Source of the DNA: Armatimonadota bacterium
GTDB taxonomy: Bacteria > Armatimonadota > Armatimonadia > Armatimonadales > Capsulimonadaceae
DNA length: 57,603 nucleotides
Direction: 5' to 3'
Assembly (NCBI GenBank): GCA_025353925.1
Contig: JANXNV010000141.1
Span: forward strand, 1 to 57,603
Shown: in pieces, positions 55,142-57,603 of the stretch
Numbering within the stretch: position 1 is the first letter of the stretch
How the letters are laid out: each line of letters begins with the position of its first letter
Translations under genes and position numbers: made by a program
The notes under the pieces: generated by a model
Seen by the model: only the letters and a program-made list of their open reading frames with translations
Databases searched by the model: none
Told to the model about the DNA's origin: nothing

Positions 55142-55639
55142 CTAGAATTGACCTGCGAGGTCAGCGCATTTTCCACGTATCATTTGAAGACCGGCACAGC
55201 AAGGGCGGGTCGGCAGCAGATACGTCTGTCCACGCTTGGCACAGGAGATAGACATCGCCATTGCGGGAGTAGGCGCGACGATGCTTTGTACAACTGGCAG
55301 CAGCAGAGTCATTCCGCCGACCAGAGCCGCCTTTTTCAGCATCTGACGCCGTGTAATATTCTTCGCTTCTTCGGGCCGGACAAGGGTCCCCTCCAGAAGC
55401 CGCTCTTTGTCCAGACGATCCAGCGCGAGCCAGACGATCTCTTCCGTGACCGGTGCTCCCATCTCCCCTTGAAGAAAGGCTGCCAGATCGGCGACTGTGT
55501 TCTGCCCGTCGCAGTGCTTCCAGATGAGAGCCGCCGTGTGATTGAGCCGATGGACGTGGTTACGCTTTTCATCGTAAACGACAGTTTCATCGCCAAGTTC
55601 TTGGACTACAAGATTTTCCTGTCGTGCTTTTGGTGTCAT
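55142..55639 (-). CDS. PqqD-family peptide chaperone fused to a twin-Arg-like membrane signal and Cys-rich tail
   Basis: 'VVQELGDETVVYDEKRNHVHRLNHTAALIWKHCDGQNTVADLAAFLQ' (PqqD), 'ITRRQMLKKAALVGGMTLLLPVVQSIVAPTPAMA', tail 'MSISCAKRGQTYLLPTRPCCAGLQMIRGKCADLAGQF'. Confidence 0.88.
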   Translation of the reverse strand: MTPKARQENLVVQELGDETVVYDEKRNHVHRLNHTAALIWKHCDGQNTVADLAAFLQGEMGAPVTEEIVWLALDRLDKERLLEGTLVRPEEAKNITRRQMLKKAALVGGMTLLLPVVQSIVAPTPAMAMSISCAKRGQTYLLPTRPCCAGLQMIRGKCADLAGQF

Positions 55640-55686
55640 AGTGTGAGTCCTTTATTGTATCGGTTTTCTGCCGACTAAACTTAAAC

Positions 55687-56466
55687 CTATAAAGTCTGCG
55701 TTGACTTTCGTTTGCGGGAGACTAAAATTAGGCCGCCGAACAACAGTGTCCCTAAACCGAATCCGGTCATCGTCGAGGCTTCCGGGACCGCCGCACCGAC
55801 AGTTAAAGGGCCTGAATAGAAATCGTTACTGCCGTTGTTAGGCTTGATACCAACGGCCGTTGAAAAGCTGCTGATGATTACCTTAGTGATCTCAGGACCG
55901 ACCGTGGATTCCGCTCCGATGAATACGGATTTGCCGGGATTGACATTATTGACAACCGTCGGTGTCGTGAACGTGCCCAGCAATATGTTCGACGCATCGT
56001 ACACACTAAAGGTAAATGAGTACACATCAACGCGGGCACTCTGAGCTTGAAGGCCAAAGGCACCCACACCAGAATTGAAATCGATTTCGACTGGCCCATT
56101 CGGATTATGTGTCGTCTTGCTGTCAAACGAGTCCAGCAAATTTGTGCCGACAGGAAAATCAAGATGTCCGTCGTTTTGGAATGTCTCAAACATCTGCTCA
56201 GGGCCGACCGCGGTCGTTTTAAACGTGATATTCGTTGAGCCTGCTGTCGTAAGATACGGCGAAGGAAGGTACCCCGTTGCAGGATCGCCGAGAGAATACG
56301 GGGCCGTGGTCACTCCACCAGAAATTTGGGCAGAAGTCCCGGTAAGGGGATTGAACTGTATCACCCCCGCATGCGCCGCCGTGCCGCTCAGAGCGACCAG
56401 CGAACCCAGGGCGACACTGGCCTGCAGAGAAATCATAAGCGCGTTTTTGTGTTTGTGATGAAACAT
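55687..56466 (-). CDS. PEP-CTERM sorting-signal protein
   Basis: 259 aa with signal peptide; C-terminus 'AVPEASTMTGFGLGTLLFGGLILVSRKRKSTQTL'. Confidence 0.88.
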   Translation of the reverse strand: MFHHKHKNALMISLQASVALGSLVALSGTAAHAGVIQFNPLTGTSAQISGGVTTAPYSLGDPATGYLPSPYLTTAGSTNITFKTTAVGPEQMFETFQNDGHLDFPVGTNLLDSFDSKTTHNPNGPVEIDFNSGVGAFGLQAQSARVDVYSFTFSVYDASNILLGTFTTPTVVNNVNPGKSVFIGAESTVGPEITKVIISSFSTAVGIKPNNGSNDFYSGPLTVGAAVPEASTMTGFGLGTLLFGGLILVSRKRKSTQTL

Positions 56467-56514
56467 GATAGACCTTTTCTCACTTTAGAGACGAACAGTG
56501 ATTGATTTGAATAA

Positions 56515-57387
56515 CTACGGCTGGGCAAAAATCCAGGCCGTGACTTGCTCGGCCTCACCCCGTTTGCTCTTAACTGCCTCTGCGCTCAGCGCGACTGTGT
56601 GCAGTATTTCCATCGTGACCTGCGGCTGCGAGCGCACCTGTACGGTGTTGTCCAGCAGCAGCAGCAGTGTTTCCGCCGGCGTCAGCACGCGCGGACGCCA
56701 GCGCGAACCGGCCTTATATTCCGTCCCGACGACCAGACTAACCGGCAGCGGCTCGGTCCCTGCCGTCCCGCCCAGCGACTCAGCGGTGACGGGTCCAAGC
56801 GGCTGCCCCGCGCCGTCGCGCAGGGCTAATGCCCGCGCGTACGGGTAAACCCGGCCCTCCGTGTCCAGCAGCGCATACTCATCGGAGTAGTAAGTCGCCC
56901 CCGCCCGCATCAGTGACGCTACCAAACTGGTCTTCCCGCTGAAGCTTCGGCCCGGAATGAGTACCGCTTGTCCGCGGACAGCCACCACCCCGGCATGCAC
57001 AAAAAGCCGCGTTTTCGCCTGCGCGGCGACCTGCGCGTGCAGATCAGATTCGAGTATCTCTAAAACTTCATCCAGATCCTGCGTCCGCGCGATGCGGCCC
57101 ACGCCCGAATACAGCACATGGTAGCAGCGAACACGGGCATCGGTACTAGGTTCCGCCACTTTCAGCGAATACAGCCCTTCGACCAGAGGCGAGTCCTGTA
57201 CCGACCATCCCGGCGGGAGCAGATTGGCGACACGCGCGAGGACGGAAGCGTCATTGACCCGCACGCCAAGCTTCACCCCATAGGCATCAAATACCAGTCC
57301 CGCGTTCCAGCCCAGCGAATCCAGCCGTTCCCAGCACGGTGGACAGTCACCCTTCCAATCAATTTGCGGCAGCATTAATTCATACAA
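56515..57387 (-). CDS. HprK-related kinase (HPr-rel system-like)
   Basis: 'VHAGVVAVRGQAVLIPGRSFSGKTSLVASLMRAGATYYSDEYALLD' P-loop context as in HPr kinase relatives. TTG start at 57387 or ATG at 57375. Confidence 0.8.
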   Translation of the reverse strand: MYELMLPQIDWKGDCPPCWERLDSLGWNAGLVFDAYGVKLGVRVNDASVLARVANLLPPGWSVQDSPLVEGLYSLKVAEPSTDARVRCYHVLYSGVGRIARTQDLDEVLEILESDLHAQVAAQAKTRLFVHAGVVAVRGQAVLIPGRSFSGKTSLVASLMRAGATYYSDEYALLDTEGRVYPYARALALRDGAGQPLGPVTAESLGGTAGTEPLPVSLVVGTEYKAGSRWRPRVLTPAETLLLLLDNTVQVRSQPQVTMEILHTVALSAEAVKSKRGEAEQVTAWIFAQP

Positions 57388-57468
57388 CTATTTCTACTGT
57401 ATTGCACTGCTGCAAGATTTGTGCCAAAACACTGATAAAAGGAGCCTTAGCATAAAAAACTTCATCAT

Positions 57469-57603
57469 TTAAAGCCGTGGCACGGGCAATACCGTCATGG
57501 TGCGGTAAATTACCCACAAAGCAGCACCCGTGAATGTCAAGGCGATTGTAATTCTCCCAAGCAGCATTGCAGGATTGCTCGAAGCAGTTGCCACGTCGCG
57601 CTC
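57469..57603 (-). CDS. Partial ORF, C-terminus of a probable membrane protein
   Basis: Minus strand open from the right edge: ERDVATASSNPAMLLGRITIALTFTGAALWVIYRTMTVLPVPRL*; one hydrophobic segment. A second frame is also open here, so this is uncertain. Confidence 0.35.
   Translation of the reverse strand, partial: ERDVATASSNPAMLLGRITIALTFTGAALWVIYRTMTVLPVPRL

Noticed and set aside
57388-57603. Alternative minus frame at the right edge (RRGNCFEQSCNAAWENYNRLDIHGCCFVG...), superficially SPASM-like cysteines
   Set aside because: The cysteine spacing does not fit a SPASM motif I recognise, and the other frame with a TM segment is more plausible; unresolved without sequence beyond the edge.

Overview
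57.6 kb of high-GC bacterial chromosome with dense, mostly co-oriented genes and no rRNA, tRNA or CRISPR array that I could see. The gene set (PEP-CTERM/exosortase, Mla lipid transport, DnaB/L9, two PBPs, very large carboxypeptidase-regulatory-like repeat proteins) suggests a Gram-negative-type environmental bacterium; the phylum is not provable from the window. Main contents: (i) two tandem ~2,500-aa paralogous secreted multidomain proteins, each with its own near-consensus sigma70 promoter and a ~180-220 nt leader; (ii) a low-GC two-gene restriction-modification cassette, with a C5-cytosine methyltransferase whose motif order is circularly permuted and an overlapping PD-(D/E)XK-type partner, inserted between a glycosyltransferase gene and purD; (iii) a replicative helicase DnaB split by a 424-aa LAGLIDADG intein; (iv) mlaD/F/E, pyrE, an M13 peptidase and an osmoprotectant-type ABC transporter; (v) two type II TA modules (HigBA-like, HipBA-like); (vi) an orphan N6-adenine methyltransferase coupled to an unknown protein; (vii) PBP1A, TMEM175-like channel and PBP2; (viii) an exosortase/EpsI/PqqD/HprK-like cluster with two PEP-CTERM (VPEAS) proteins in the window. 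The most notable observations are the link between the permuted methyltransferase and near absence of GCGCGC in the window (one site by eye against about twenty CGCGCG), a ~182-bp structured inverted-repeat element in two copies with a compensatory base-pair change, and a nested domain insertion in the first giant protein. All domain calls are by eye; no searches were run.
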